Source: Planctomycetota bacterium
Lineage (GTDB): Bacteria > Planctomycetota > UBA11346
NCBI GenBank assembly: GCA_013816485.1
Contig: JACDEI010000008.1
Span: 57,277-121,276 of the forward strand
Length of the DNA stretch: 64,000 nucleotides
Direction of reading: 5' to 3'
Both the position numbers and the translations under genes were made by a program. Below are positions 17,540-29,088 of this stretch, one piece after another. Position 1 is the first letter of the stretch; each line of letters opens with the position of its first letter. The notes beneath the pieces were generated by a model. That model ran no database searches. It was given only the letters and a program-made list of their open reading frames with translations, and was not told where the DNA came from.

Positions 17540-19033
17540 TCATTCCATCCGGGTGGCGCCAAGCCGATCAAGACACGCGCGCATCATCAGGTGTTCGGGT
17601 GCGTCGCGACCAGTCCAACGTTGGTACTGACCGAGCGCCTGACGCAGCAACATCTCCAGGCCACCGACGGTACGGGCGCCCGCCCGCTGGGCATCGCGCA
17701 GCAAACGGGTTTCGAGCGGATGATAAACGGTGTCGAACACCACGCTGCTCTCACGGTGATGGTCCGTCGGCCACGGGGTCTCTTCCGGTTTGCCCATGCC
17801 AGCAGACGTGCCGTTCACCAGCACGTCGAACTCCACCGACAGCGCCTGGTCGAGCGTCATGTATTCGGCGCCGATCTCGGCCGCCAGTTCCTTGGCCTTT
17901 TCGGCGGTGCGATTGGCGATGATCACACGTGCGCCGCGATCCTTCATCGCCACGCCGATGGCGCGACCGACGCCGCCGGCGCCGAGCACCAGCACGATAC
18001 GCCCCTTCACCGAACAGATCTGTTCCTCGACACAGGCGATCACTGCCAGGGCATCGGTATTGGCCCCGACCGGCTTGAGGTCACGGTCACGATAGATGGT
18101 GTTCATCGCGCCGATGCGCCGCGCAAGATCTTCGATGGTGTGCATCTGGCCGATGAGCTCAGTCTTGTGGGGAATGGTGATCGATAGGCCCTCGATCCAC
18201 TCGCCACATGCGCGCCAGAAACCGACGGCGTCCTCGACGCGGAAGGGCACGTACACCGCGTTGAGCTTTTGATGGATGAAGGAGGTGTTGTGGATCAGCG
18301 GGCTGAGCGAATGGCTGACCGGGCTGCCGATGACGCCATAGATCTTGGTCTGGGCGTTCTGCTGCTTCACGCGGTAGAGCTTGAGCAGTTCGCCGACCGT
18401 CGGCTGCCCAGGTGCCGAACCGAGATCGCCATCCAGGCGCGCGAACGTCAGCGCCGCGCCCCAGGCACCCGACAGCAGGCGCGACGGCAGGCCGTGCTCG
18501 CCCATGGCGATGGCGATGAGCGGGCCCTTGGTGGTCTGGTAGAGATCGCGGATGACGGCGAGGTCCGCCGCGTCGCGCGCAGCCACGGCGATCTTCGGCC
18601 AGTCGGCACCCGCGGCCTTCATCGCCGCGATGCGCTTGGGCAGGTCCGTGCTCATGCCCTCGAAGTCGTGATGGCTGAGGATCAGCTTGGTGCTCTTGCC
18701 ACGCACCAAGCCGGCAGAGGTCAGCGCCGGAAGCTGGGCCAACTCGATGTCGACGTGGGCGACACCTAGGCGCATCGCCTCGTTGTAGAGTCGCACGCGG
18801 TCGATGTCGCTCGCCTGCCAGTCGCCATTTTCGGATTCATGACGGATGGTGAGGATCGTCGGCAGCGAGAGCGTGGGGATCGCCGCCACCACCGCCGCCG
18901 GATCGGCGCCGAGTTTGGCGCAGGTGTCGAGGCGGACCTCCACCAAGTCGGCACCCGCGGCCAGGGCGTGGCGCGACAGGGTGATGACGCCCTCGGCGTC
19001 GGCGGCGAAGATCGGGACGGCGATGCTGACCAT
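17540..19033 (-). CDS. aroDE: Bifunctional 3-dehydroquinate dehydratase (type I) - shikimate dehydrogenase
   Basis: 497 residues. The N-terminal part (1-225) is a type I dehydroquinate dehydratase with its catalytic His in ILSHHDFEG (about residue 120) and Schiff-base Lys in WPKIAVAARDAAD (about 146). The C-terminal part (230-490) is shikimate dehydrogenase with SLSPLIHN, IPHKTELIG, MNTIYR, the NADP-binding GAGGVGRAI and ANRTAEKA, and NGTSAGM. The fusion performs steps 3 and 4 of the shikimate pathway in the cytoplasm. This domain order is known from plants and chlamydiae and fits a PVC-lineage organism. The NTDALA box departs slightly from the usual NTDGxG. ATG 19033 matches the family start; upstream codons to 19165 are unlikely. 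It is divergent from sucC. Confidence 0.92.
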   Translation of the reverse strand: MVSIAVPIFAADAEGVITLSRHALAAGADLVEVRLDTCAKLGADPAAVVAAIPTLSLPTILTIRHESENGDWQASDIDRVRLYNEAMRLGVAHVDIELAQLPALTSAGLVRGKSTKLILSHHDFEGMSTDLPKRIAAMKAAGADWPKIAVAARDAADLAVIRDLYQTTKGPLIAIAMGEHGLPSRLLSGAWGAALTFARLDGDLGSAPGQPTVGELLKLYRVKQQNAQTKIYGVIGSPVSHSLSPLIHNTSFIHQKLNAVYVPFRVEDAVGFWRACGEWIEGLSITIPHKTELIGQMHTIEDLARRIGAMNTIYRDRDLKPVGANTDALAVIACVEEQICSVKGRIVLVLGAGGVGRAIGVAMKDRGARVIIANRTAEKAKELAAEIGAEYMTLDQALSVEFDVLVNGTSAGMGKPEETPWPTDHHRESSVVFDTVYHPLETRLLRDAQRAGARTVGGLEMLLRQALGQYQRWTGRDAPEHLMMRACLDRLGATRME

Positions 19034-19191
19034 CGCCACACTATGCGTGGGATGAAGATCCGACCAAGGGCCTGCACCCGTCGCCACACATGGGTCAACC
19101 ACCCGCGGACGCATGCATTGTGCACCCGCTGCCTTGACCATTGCATGGACTAGAGCCCCAACCAACGTGTGCGCCTCCGAACGAGGACTCG

Positions 19192-20634
<1,443 letters not shown>

Positions 20635-20706
20635 TCCGCGCCGCTCAATCGCTGCTCCACCGCCGCTACGCACACCTAAGCACTCAGCACGCAAAGAGAC
20701 CGAACC

Positions 20707-21597
20707 ATGGCCGTCCTCGTCAACAAGAAGACCCGCCTCATCTGCCAGGGCATCACCGGTAAGGTGGGCACGTTCCACTCGAACGGCGCCATCACCTACG
20801 GCACCAACTTCGCTGGCGGCGTGACCCCAGGCAAAGGAGGCCAGACCTGGGTGTCGGAAAAAGGTAAAAACTTCCCAGTGTGGAACACCGTCGCTGAAGC
20901 GGTGAAACACGGCGGCGCGACCGCGTCGATGATCTTCGTGCCGCCCCCAGGCGCGGCCGATGCGATCTGCGAAGCGATCGACGCGGGCGTTCCCCTGATC
21001 GTCGCCATCACCGAGGGCATCCCCGCCCGCGACATGTACATCGTGAAGAAGAAGCTGGCGAATTCGTCGTCGCGCCTAGTCGGCCCGAACTGCCCAGGCG
21101 TCATCACCCCTGGCGAGTGCAAGATCGGCATCATGCCCGGCTACATCCACAAGCGTGGATCGACCGGCATCGTCAGCCGCTCCGGCACGTTGACCTACGA
21201 AGCGGTGCTGCAGTCGACCAACGCCGGCCTGGGCCAGTCCACCTGCATCGGCATCGGCGGCGACCCGATCAAGGGCACCGACTTCATCGACGCGCTCACG
21301 CTGTTCCAGCATGATGATGAGACCAAGTACATCATCATGATCGGCGAGATCGGCGGCGACTCGGAAGAGAAGGCCTGCGCCTTCATCGAGAAGCACGTCA
21401 CCAAGCCCGTCGTCGGCTTCATCGCCGGCTCGCGCGCACCCAAGGGCAAGCGCATGGGCCACGCCGGCGCCATCGTCAGCGGCAACACCGGCACGGCCGA
21501 GGCGAAATTCGCCGCCATGCGCAAGGCCGGCGTGTTCATCGCTGAAAGCCCGGCGGCTCTGGGCGAGACGTTGCTGATCGCCGCTGGCAAGCGCTGA
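20707..21597 (+). CDS. sucD: Succinyl-CoA ligase alpha subunit
   Basis: 296 residues, the normal length. The CoA-binding Rossmann part ([17 protein letters not shown]), [30 protein letters not shown] and the active-site His in [12 protein letters not shown], which becomes phosphorylated during catalysis, are all present. It pairs with the preceding SucC and has no unusual extension of its own. The TGA at 21597 is followed by a 220-nt gap containing a hairpin repeat. Confidence 0.96.
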   Translation: MAVLVNKKTRLICQGITGKVGTFHSNGAITYGTNFAGGVTPGKGGQTWVSEKGKNFPVWNTVAEAVKHGGATASMIFVPPPGAADAICEAIDAGVPLIVAITEGIPARDMYIVKKKLANSSSRLVGPNCPGVITPGECKIGIMPGYIHKRGSTGIVSRSGTLTYEAVLQSTNAGLGQSTCIGIGGDPIKGTDFIDALTLFQHDDETKYIIMIGEIGGDSEEKACAFIEKHVTKPVVGFIAGSRAPKGKRMGHAGAIVSGNTGTAEAKFAAMRKAGVFIAESPAALGETLLIAAGKR

Positions 21598-21660
21598 GCC
21601 CACCGCTCAGCGACTGTCTGTTACCCACAAGTCGATCGAACGAAGAGATAGCCTGATTTT

Positions 21661-21766
21661 CCGCCACGAAGGCACGAAGACACGAAGGTCAGACAGAAAT
21701 CATCGCATTTCTTCATGGGCCAAGAGCCCGACAAGAAGGATGGATTCCTTCGTGCCTTCGTGGCGA
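21661..21766. repeat. Intergenic hairpin with 8-nt CGAAGGCA units
   Basis: The left arm (about 21661-21688) has CGAAGGCA-type 8-mers in tandem, and the right arm (about 21747-21766) is the complement, with 18 contiguous perfect pairs between 21662-21679 and 21748-21765. It sits between the converging sucD and yraN genes and could serve as a bidirectional terminator. It has the same design as the other tandem-arm hairpins. Confidence 0.8.
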
Positions 21767-21818
21767 AAAATCGATTCGATTCCCCGCTGAAGGTGGAGTT
21801 GTGGGTAATGGGCAGCGC

Positions 21819-22187
21819 TCAGCGACCGGGCTGTCCCGTACGCAATACGTCGCACCGCCACACCGCCCGACCATCGGGCGGAAAACCGATCACATCGAAG
21901 CGCAGGCGATAACGCTCCAGGCCATGTGAACGCACCAGCGCCTGTGCCGCCGCCATCGTCCGATCGAGCTTCGCCCGGTCGACCGAGGCGACCGCCGCGG
22001 CACCCGTGACCCGCTGACGGACCTCGACGATCAGCAGGGTACGCCAACGGCTGGCGACGATGTCCAGTTCACCGCCACCGCCGATCCAGTTGCGCGCGCA
22101 GATACGCCAACCGCGGAGGATCAACATGCGGCAGGCGCGGCGCTCAGCCGCCGCACCGATCGCCCGGCGATCCACCAGCGGAGGCAT
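21819..22187 (-). CDS. yraN: YraN/UPF0102 family nuclease-like protein
   Basis: About 122 residues in the UPF0102 pattern: IGAAAERRACRMLILRGWRI, then ARNWIGGGGELDIVASRWRT (conserved Glu-Leu-Asp of the restriction-endonuclease-like fold), LLIVEVRQR (second acidic plus basic site) and VDRAKLDRTMAAAQ. The cellular role of this family is poorly defined. ATG 22187 fits the usual family start; a GTG at 22247 directly after the TonB receptor stop would add 20 residues and would couple the two genes. Confidence 0.8.
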   Translation of the reverse strand: MPPLVDRRAIGAAAERRACRMLILRGWRICARNWIGGGGELDIVASRWRTLLIVEVRQRVTGAAAVASVDRAKLDRTMAAAQALVRSHGLERYRLRFDVIGFPPDGRAVWRCDVLRTGQPGR

Positions 22188-22247
22188 TGCCGATGCAGGT
22201 GGTGTGGTCACCCGATCAGCATGATGCCCCCACCAGCGGCGGTCCAC

Positions 22248-24548
22248 TCAGAAGCGGGCGCCTGCTGAAGCGATGAGATTGAGACCACTGCCATCGATGC
22301 CCGAACCTGGCTCGCGGTAACTACGGTTGAGCAGGTTTTCCACGCCCAGATCGACCCAGTACTTCCCACCCGGAATCACCCAGCCGACCTTGAGATCGAG
22401 CACGGCGTAACCGGGCATGGCTCCAGGATCTTCGCCCGGCGTCTGCCAGACGGTGTGACGGATGTCGAGACCATCGCCAGGCGATGGGTCATTGTAGGCG
22501 GTCGACCAACGTGTGCGCACCAGACCCCACCAGCCCTGCTGCAAGTCCATCCGCACGCCCGCCTGTCCGAACAGGCGGTTGGCCTTGGAGATCTTGAACT
22601 CATCGACGCTGGCGGTCGCCGGATTGTAGGTGTCGACCTTGCCGTTCACCCAGTTGGTGACCTGGAACAACGACAGTCGCGCGCCGCTTGGCAACCATGC
22701 TGCGATCGGCAGGCCGTAGTCGAAGGAGAACTCCAAGCCCCACAGGCGGGCCTGCTCACTATTCACCACACGCGCCGAGTCATCCGGCGCACCATTTGGT
22801 GCCGTGATCACTCCGTCGCCATCCCCGTCGGTGTATTCCACCTGGATCAGGTCCTTGATGGTGGTGTAGAACGCCGTGAGCGCGACAGTGTCGCGTTTCT
22901 CGGTCCAACGACCGCCGAGTTCGTAGGTCAGGCTCTTTTCCGCATCCAGTTCCGGATTGCCCTGGATCTGGATAGTGGAACTGCCGCGATCCTGGATGCC
23001 GGCGAGATTCGACAGGTTCGGTGCGCGGAAACCCTGCGACACACCCGCGAAGGTGTAGACCGGAGACACCGGGCTGAAACCAAGGCGCAGATTGCCGGTC
23101 CAGGCATCGACGCCTTCATCGATGGTGGTGTTGCCGATCGCCGCGTAACCGGCGCGATCAGCCGTCACATCGAAGTCCCAATCGTAACGGCTGTAGCGGA
23201 TGCCGGCGAGCAGGTCCCATTGGTCGGTGATGCGCCAGAAGTCCTGGAGGAAGACGCCCGTGCCGTTGTAGACTGAACCATCCGGAACCGTGGTTGATCC
23301 TGGGTTCGAGGCGCTGCTCTGATCCTGCACCGCGTTGTCGGGATTGAGATCGTTGTTGACCTGCGTGCGGATGCGCTGGAAGTCGTTCGACGAGCGATCC
23401 TGATAGATCGTGCCGCCGTAGGTGAGTTCGTGCTGTTTGATGAAGCTGGTGAGTTGCAGGTCGAGCCCGAGCGTGCTGATCTCATCCTGGTACTGGCGGC
23501 GACGGTAACGCAGGTTGTTGATGTCCTCGCGGAACTGTTCCTCCTGCTGCAGGTGCCAATACGCGGTCGTCTGCACACGCGGCACGGCACCCGCCCCGCC
23601 GTAGATGTGACGGGCGTGAACGTAGGAGAACGTCTGCGGATCGTAGTAACGACTGATGGCCGCAGCGCTGCCATTGTTCTGCTGGTAGCCATCGGCACGC
23701 GGCGCGTCCGATTGTTCCGTCATGCCGGTCGCGAGTTCGAAACGGTTGTTCGCCAAGCCCAGGTAGGCGACACGTCCGCCGAAGTGGTATTCACGGAAAC
23801 CACTATTGGGGATCTCGTCATCGTTCTTGCCGTTGAACAGATGGTCCTCGGCATCCTTGCCGCCGACCAGGTCGTGGTAGTAGGCGTAGCCGCCATCGAT
23901 CGAGTAGGCGACATCTCCGACCCGCCCGTCAACACCCGCCGCACCACGATAACCATCGGCGGTACCGGCCCGACCGCTGACCCAGGGCGACACCGCCTGT
24001 TCGAGTCCGCGTCCAGCCTCGGCTAAACAGAAATCGATCGCGCCGGTCAGGCCGTCGCTGCCCGTGACCGTGCTGGAACTACCCAGGATCACATCGATGC
24101 CGCCGATGCTGCTGTCGGGGATGAGTGCCGAATACTGATTCGCGCCTGGGCGGAACATGGCGTTGCTCAGACGTACGCCATCGAACAGCAGCAGGGTCTG
24201 CTCACCGGTCAGGCCGCGGATGTACGGGCTCGACTGGTTGCCGGCGGTCTTCTGCACGAAGACCCCTGGGGTGTTGTTGAGCGCCTCGACGGCGGTGCGT
24301 CCGGTCTGGTGGTCGAGTTCGTTGCGGCCGTGCTGGTAGAACGCGTAGGGCTGATCCTGCGGCGCAGAGGTCAGGCGCGTGGCGGAGATCACCAACGGAG
24401 TGGACGACCCCTGGTCGTTGGTCGTCGGCGTCGTGGCTGGCGCAGGGACAGGAGCTGGAGCCGGCGCGGGAGCGACGGTGGCCTCCTCCGCGTTCAGGGC
24501 GAAGGCGGCCAGAGCCAACGTGGGGACGAGCAGACGACGATGGTACAT
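22248..24548 (-). CDS. TonB-dependent outer-membrane receptor
   Basis: About 766 residues: a signal peptide (MYHRRLLVPTLALAAFALNA), a Pro/Ala-rich linker (about 22-50), the plug domain with TAVEALNNTPGVFVQKTAG, SSPYIRGLTGEQTLLLFDGV and RLSNAMFRPG, and a C-terminal barrel ending in Phe (SAGARF). It should import a siderophore, cobalamin or another large ligand driven by TonB. The substrate is unknown, because no riboswitch or transporter neighbours are visible. ATG 24548 was preferred over 24578 because it begins the signal peptide and has an AGGA site. Confidence 0.92.
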   Translation of the reverse strand: MYHRRLLVPTLALAAFALNAEEATVAPAPAPAPVPAPATTPTTNDQGSSTPLVISATRLTSAPQDQPYAFYQHGRNELDHQTGRTAVEALNNTPGVFVQKTAGNQSSPYIRGLTGEQTLLLFDGVRLSNAMFRPGANQYSALIPDSSIGGIDVILGSSSTVTGSDGLTGAIDFCLAEAGRGLEQAVSPWVSGRAGTADGYRGAAGVDGRVGDVAYSIDGGYAYYHDLVGGKDAEDHLFNGKNDDEIPNSGFREYHFGGRVAYLGLANNRFELATGMTEQSDAPRADGYQQNNGSAAAISRYYDPQTFSYVHARHIYGGAGAVPRVQTTAYWHLQQEEQFREDINNLRYRRRQYQDEISTLGLDLQLTSFIKQHELTYGGTIYQDRSSNDFQRIRTQVNNDLNPDNAVQDQSSASNPGSTTVPDGSVYNGTGVFLQDFWRITDQWDLLAGIRYSRYDWDFDVTADRAGYAAIGNTTIDEGVDAWTGNLRLGFSPVSPVYTFAGVSQGFRAPNLSNLAGIQDRGSSTIQIQGNPELDAEKSLTYELGGRWTEKRDTVALTAFYTTIKDLIQVEYTDGDGDGVITAPNGAPDDSARVVNSEQARLWGLEFSFDYGLPIAAWLPSGARLSLFQVTNWVNGKVDTYNPATASVDEFKISKANRLFGQAGVRMDLQQGWWGLVRTRWSTAYNDPSPGDGLDIRHTVWQTPGEDPGAMPGYAVLDLKVGWVIPGGKYWVDLGVENLLNRSYREPGSGIDGSGLNLIASAGARF

Positions 24549-24574
24549 GCGAGAGCGTTCCTGAGGTTGCCCCC

Positions 24575-24597
24575 GCATGGCACATCACGTGCCATGC
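24575..24597 (-). promoter_or_regulatory. Hairpin in the leader of the TonB receptor gene
   Basis: A perfect 9-bp stem (GCATGGCAC with its complement, 5-nt loop) lies 27 nt upstream of the receptor start. It could control mRNA access or be part of a ligand-responsive leader. The surrounding leader does not match the cobalamin riboswitch as I know it. Confidence 0.4.
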
Positions 24598-24720
24598 ACA
24601 GCCGGGTTCTCCGCCCCCTGCTGCACAATCGACGGACAGCATCACCGCTGGTGGCCCAACTTCTCGACACGTCCTTGCAGCTCGCAGCAAAAGCCTGGAA
24701 CGACGACCACACCAACGCAA

Positions 24721-24746
24721 GAACGCCAGGCGATCGCCTGGCGTTC
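24721..24746 (-). terminator. 26-bp perfect palindrome after rplS
   Basis: Positions 24721-24746 form a perfect palindrome (GAACGCCAGGCGA and its complement) 24 nt after the rplS stop on the minus strand, in the position expected of a terminator. A T-rich stretch further on is weak. Confidence 0.6.
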
Positions 24747-24770
24747 CCATGCATCGACGTACGCGTCGGA

Positions 24771-25151
24771 TCAGGCCTTGGGGGCGCTGCCTTCGTCGGA
24801 GCTAAGCTGTTCGCGCACCTTGGTCGACTTGCCCACGCGGTCGCGCAAGTAGTAGAGCTTGGAGCGACGGACCTGGCCGAGGCGGGTGACTTCCACCTTC
24901 TCGACGCGCGGGCTGTGCACCGGGAAGCAGCGCTCGACACCTTCGCCAGCAACGATGCGGCGGACGGTGAAGGAATCGTTGATCTCGCCGTGGCCGTTGG
25001 AGCGGGCGATCACCGTGCCGTTGAAGATCTGGATGCGCTCTTTGTCGCCTTCCTTGATCTTGGTGTGCACGTCGACGGTATCGCCGACTTTGAAGTCGCC
25101 GATCGGCTTGGCGCGCAGGGACGACTGAAATACTTTTTGGAGCAGATCCAT
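24771..25151 (-). CDS. rplS: 50S ribosomal protein L19
   Basis: 126 residues. L19 hallmarks are clear: GDTVDVHTKIKEGDKERIQI, FNGTVIARSNG, FTVRRIVAGEGVERCFPVHS and RSKLYYLRDRVGK. It sits at the 30S-50S interface. ATG 25151 opens the conserved MDLLQKVF start; the extra codons to 25208 do not match the family. The C-terminal extension (REQLSSDEGSAPKA) is short and acidic. trmD and rpsP, frequent neighbours in other bacteria, are not here. Confidence 0.96.
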   Translation of the reverse strand: MDLLQKVFQSSLRAKPIGDFKVGDTVDVHTKIKEGDKERIQIFNGTVIARSNGHGEINDSFTVRRIVAGEGVERCFPVHSPRVEKVEVTRLGQVRRSKLYYLRDRVGKSTKVREQLSSDEGSAPKA

Positions 25152-25229
25152 GACAACCTCGCAGTGGAAAGGAAACAGTGGGAACCCCCTACCTGGGGGT
25201 CGCGGCATGTTAGAATCGAACCCTCGTTG

Positions 25230-26258
25230 TCAATCACGCGCAGGGGCGTCGTTACCGGGTGCTTGGTCCTTGGCCGGACGGTGGTTGGAACTCCCAGGGA
25301 CGTGCCGGGCCAGCGCCGCCAGCGCCGGATCGCGCATCCGACGCGTGATCACCACCGCTCCCAGGGCCACGACCGCGAGGGCAAGGTACAGGCTGACCGC
25401 CTGCGACGTAGTCATCGCCCACAGGCCGAAGAACGAACTCCCGACGGTGTCACCCCGCAGGCCTTCGTTGATGAAACGCCAAGCGGCGTAGCCGAGCATG
25501 GCCACAGCGGCGATCTCGCCCTGCCAGCGGCGATGACGCCACCACCACCAGGTCAGCGCAAACAGCACGAGGCAGGCGATGGTCTCGTAGAGCTGGGTCG
25601 GATGCACTGCCGTGCCCCCTCTGCCGCTGATCGCCCACGGCAGTGATGACGGCCGGCCATAACAGCAGCCGTTGAGGAAACAGCCGACGCGACCAAGGCC
25701 GAGGCCGAGCACCGCCGCCGGAATCAGGAGGTCGGCGAGTTCCAGGATGCGAATCCGTCGTTGCCACGCGACCAGCGCGATTAGCAGACCACCCAGGATC
25801 GCGCCGCCATACCACACCATGCCACCGCCATCGATGTCGGCGGCCTTGCGCAGCAGGTCACCGAGCGCCAGGGACTGTCCCTGTGCATCGCGACCGAAGG
25901 CTGGCCACTGTTCGATCATCTCGCCGATGCGTGCACCAACCAGACCGCCGATCAGACCGACGATGGCGAAGTCGATGACGGTACGCTCCGGCACGCCGAT
26001 GATCCGCGCGCGCGGCACGGTCACGAGGTAGGCGGCGATGAAGGCCGCCAGCATCGCGATGCTGTACCCGGTCAGATGCAGGTCACCGGTCCACGGCACG
26101 CCACCGAAGCTCGCCACCACGCTGGCGACCACCAGACCGGCCAGCAGCACCAACCACCAGCGACGCCATGCCGGCGGGACCAGCGTTGCCAGCACGATCG
26201 ACGCGACCAGCGCCACGCCCAGCCACGCGGGACTCAGGAACGGCACGGTCACACTCAT
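25230..26258 (-). CDS. lgt: Prolipoprotein diacylglyceryl transferase-like membrane protein
   Basis: 342 residues with about eight hydrophobic segments. Signature elements are GGLVGARIGEMIEQW (the family's GARxxxxxx region), GLGLGRVGCFLNGCCYGRP and HPTQLYE near the middle. Lgt moves a diacylglyceryl group from phosphatidylglycerol to the lipobox Cys of prolipoproteins in the inner membrane, which fits the lipoprotein encoded at 61533. It lies 39 nt downstream of the adhesin gene and may share its transcript. The first 60 residues form an extra hydrophobic region compared with short Lgt proteins. Confidence 0.88.
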   Translation of the reverse strand: MSVTVPFLSPAWLGVALVASIVLATLVPPAWRRWWLVLLAGLVVASVVASFGGVPWTGDLHLTGYSIAMLAAFIAAYLVTVPRARIIGVPERTVIDFAIVGLIGGLVGARIGEMIEQWPAFGRDAQGQSLALGDLLRKAADIDGGGMVWYGGAILGGLLIALVAWQRRIRILELADLLIPAAVLGLGLGRVGCFLNGCCYGRPSSLPWAISGRGGTAVHPTQLYETIACLVLFALTWWWWRHRRWQGEIAAVAMLGYAAWRFINEGLRGDTVGSSFFGLWAMTTSQAVSLYLALAVVALGAVVITRRMRDPALAALARHVPGSSNHRPAKDQAPGNDAPARD

Positions 26259-26297
26259 CGACCACCAGCGCGCAGAGGGATCAGCCGACCACCGTCC

Positions 26298-28901
26298 TCA
26301 CGGACGGCGCAGGCGCAGGTGGAAGAACAGGCCGAAGCCGAGCAGCAGGAAAACCGTCAGTCCGGTGCCGAAGCCACAGGCTTTCGTATCACTCGCGTCG
26401 TTGTCGGTGATGGTGAGGGTCGCCGAATTGGCGACCAGCGAACCATCCTGCGGCACGATGGCCAACGTCCCGGTCACGTCACCGGTATCGACGAAGTTGT
26501 CGTTGATGGGAATGGTGAACACGTAGGTGCCCGCTGGCGCCAGTCCGACGAGCGACACATCGCGCCCTTCGATGATGCCGCCAAATGCACGCAGCACTGG
26601 TGCGGTGCCACCTGCGCTGGCGGTCACGGTCACCACCAGGGTGCCCACAGTCTCATCGACGACGAACGGACCGGGTGGCGTGAATGCCATCGTGCGACCC
26701 GAACTCAGCAGCTGGACAGATGTCGGGTTATAGATGATTCCCGCGTTATTCGGCATGCCGTTGAAAATCCCAGTAACCGCTGATCCAGTGATGATGGTAT
26801 TTCCCGCACCGGCATAGGCCTGGAGCACGGCCCCGGTCGACGGGCTGGTCCCGGTGAGATTCACCACACCGCCGGCAGCGATGGCCGGATTCGCTGAAGC
26901 TCCAACCGGCAAGACGAGCGCTGTACCCTGCGCCAAGTTCACCGCACCAGCGACGTTGAACGCACCTGACGGTGACAGGTTACCGCTGGTCACATTGATG
27001 GAGGCCAACGTACCCGCACCAGCCAGCGTGCCGCCCGCAACGGTTGCGGCGACCCCCGTGTTAATGCCAGAAAGACGCAGCACACCTGAACCACGTTTTA
27101 TGAAACTGCCGTTAGTCAGCACGGCGCTGATCGCCAGATCGCTGTTGGTGATGTTGGCTTCACCGCCCGCGCCGGCAGCGCCGGCAGCCACCGTAATGTT
27201 TTTATTGGTTCCAGCGAGATTCAGCGTGGTTCCTGAAATCGTCGACGCGTTGCTGGATGCTCCGGTGGAAATTGTGCCGCTCACCGTGGCGGAGGCACCA
27301 GCAATATTCAGATCCGCACCGTTGCTGAGCGCCAAGGTAGTGATGTTCGGCTGGGCGACGACTCCAAAAGTCGTGGCCCCACCGCTGAGATTCAACGCCG
27401 TGGTAGTCGGCAAGGCCCCGTTGATCGCGATGGTGCCCGTATTGGTGATCGACAGGGAGTGGAATGCTGGAGTCACTGCGGCGGTAACCGTGTTCACGGC
27501 CACCGCGCCACCACCAAGCACACTGATCGTTCCAGGAACGTCCGCGACCAGTGACATGCCGCCCAAGGTGGCGTTGCCGGCAAATACCAATGAGCCGATG
27601 CCGCCGACGCCGGTGCCCTGGACGCTGACAGTCTCGTTGGCCAGGATCAAACCGGCGGCAACCCGCAGGGATGCACCGTTGGCGATCGTGGTGCCAGCGC
27701 CACCAACGCCGCCAAGTGCATCATTGCTGGCGATATCGATCACTCCCGAACTGATGGTCGTGACACCGGTGTAGCTGTTAGTGCCGGAAATAGTCAGCGG
27801 GCCCGAGGCGGAGAGGATCATACCCGCCGCGGCGCCGTCGTTGCTGATGTTGCCCTGCAAATTGAGTCCGCCAGCGCCGGTCACCGAAACGGTCGGCTGC
27901 CCGACCAGGGCGATGGGCATGTTCAGATCGACGGCGGCAGTCGAATTCACCGACAGCGTCGAGTTGGCAATCAGGGTGATGCTGCCTGCGCCGGTGGCGG
28001 AGAAATCGTATCCGCCCGTCACGTTCATGGTGACAATCCGAATCTCACCGATGTTATTGATGCTGGGACCTGCAGCGGCCAATGGGAAGATCAGCAGGCT
28101 GCTCGCCTCACCGACCGTCGGAACGTTGCCACCCACCCAGTTCAGCGCCGTGCTCCAGTTGTCATCAGCGCCCCCGCCAGTCCAGATGTGCGGACCGGGT
28201 TCAGTGATGGTCATGCTCCAATAGATCAAGGTGCCGTCGTCTGCTGAATTGAAAATGTCTTCAATGTATAACCGCCACGTGCCATTCGACTGGGAAGGCG
28301 GCATATTATTGAAGGCCGCCAGAGGTTGGAATGGGGCATAGGTACCCGGCAACAGATGGACATTGTCCTTGACGTTGTTCACGTGGGCGGGGAGGTCTTG
28401 ATCGATGATCGCTTGGCCATCGCTGAACGACACGCGTCCAGCGGGTTGATTGCTGATGCCAATGCCGGTGTTGAACGATGACCGATTGGACTGGCTGTAG
28501 AAGTCGCCAGCGGGGTAATTGGTAGACGGAGACTCTGTAATGGGCACTTGCGTGGAGTACACCAGGTTAGCGCCAAGCAACACTACACCATCAACAACCT
28601 CGCCACCGGGTGGAATGAGGGTGATGCGTAAATCCGCCGGCCACCGGTGGTTGATAAAGAGTGAAACCGTGACCCGAGTGATGCCAGTTTGGATGCCGCT
28701 GACCAGCACGGTGGATTCCGTGGCTGCGTTCGCCCCGACACCGGCCTGGCGCGGAATGCGCAACCCGACATTGGTGCTGACGAAGGTGGTGGTGATGTCC
28801 GCTGCGCTCGCAGCGAGCTGTCCGACGACCAGCATCCACGTCACCAGGGCCAAGCGCTGCCACCACGAATCAAGGCGACGGGATGCTACGAGACCGGACA
28901 T
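26298..28901 (-). CDS. Autotransporter-repeat adhesin with P-domain and C-terminal Cys-Gly anchor signal
   Basis: 867 residues. A long signal peptide ends near AASAA (about residue 34). Residues 40-235 resemble a proprotein-convertase P domain (RVTVSLFINHRWPADLRITL, GTWRLYIEDIFNSADDGTL). Next comes a long Gly/Ala/Thr/Ser-rich beta-solenoid with autotransporter-associated strands (TISGTNSYTGVTTISSGVI), then a Calx-beta-like module (VFTIPINDNFVDTGDVTGT, ITDNDASDT). The protein ends ACGFGTG, a hydrophobic run and RLRRP, an apparent sorting/anchoring tail like that of the 35103-37202 product. AAGGAG precedes ATG 28901. It is likely a surface adhesin. Confidence 0.75.
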   Translation of the reverse strand: MSGLVASRRLDSWWQRLALVTWMLVVGQLAASAADITTTFVSTNVGLRIPRQAGVGANAATESTVLVSGIQTGITRVTVSLFINHRWPADLRITLIPPGGEVVDGVVLLGANLVYSTQVPITESPSTNYPAGDFYSQSNRSSFNTGIGISNQPAGRVSFSDGQAIIDQDLPAHVNNVKDNVHLLPGTYAPFQPLAAFNNMPPSQSNGTWRLYIEDIFNSADDGTLIYWSMTITEPGPHIWTGGGADDNWSTALNWVGGNVPTVGEASSLLIFPLAAAGPSINNIGEIRIVTMNVTGGYDFSATGAGSITLIANSTLSVNSTAAVDLNMPIALVGQPTVSVTGAGGLNLQGNISNDGAAAGMILSASGPLTISGTNSYTGVTTISSGVIDIASNDALGGVGGAGTTIANGASLRVAAGLILANETVSVQGTGVGGIGSLVFAGNATLGGMSLVADVPGTISVLGGGAVAVNTVTAAVTPAFHSLSITNTGTIAINGALPTTTALNLSGGATTFGVVAQPNITTLALSNGADLNIAGASATVSGTISTGASSNASTISGTTLNLAGTNKNITVAAGAAGAGGEANITNSDLAISAVLTNGSFIKRGSGVLRLSGINTGVAATVAGGTLAGAGTLASINVTSGNLSPSGAFNVAGAVNLAQGTALVLPVGASANPAIAAGGVVNLTGTSPSTGAVLQAYAGAGNTIITGSAVTGIFNGMPNNAGIIYNPTSVQLLSSGRTMAFTPPGPFVVDETVGTLVVTVTASAGGTAPVLRAFGGIIEGRDVSLVGLAPAGTYVFTIPINDNFVDTGDVTGTLAIVPQDGSLVANSATLTITDNDASDTKACGFGTGLTVFLLLGFGLFFHLRLRRP

Positions 28902-29088
28902 GGCAACTCCTTACGTGGAATGCGTCAGGGTGGAGCAGAGCACCGGGCCAGCAAGCCCCCGCTGACCGGAGTGCGCAATGGCGTCCGGCGGTGTCTCAAC
29001 CTTGTTGCACCGAACGGACGTGAGCGTCGGGAAGGGACACCGATCGTTCACAAGTCCGTACGGCATGCAGATTTCCTAGGTCGTTAGT

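Noticed and set aside
24549..24720. Cobalamin riboswitch upstream of the TonB receptor
   Set aside because: A hairpin and a GCGGGGGCAAC-like stretch are present, but the expected B12-box and kissing-loop order could not be matched.
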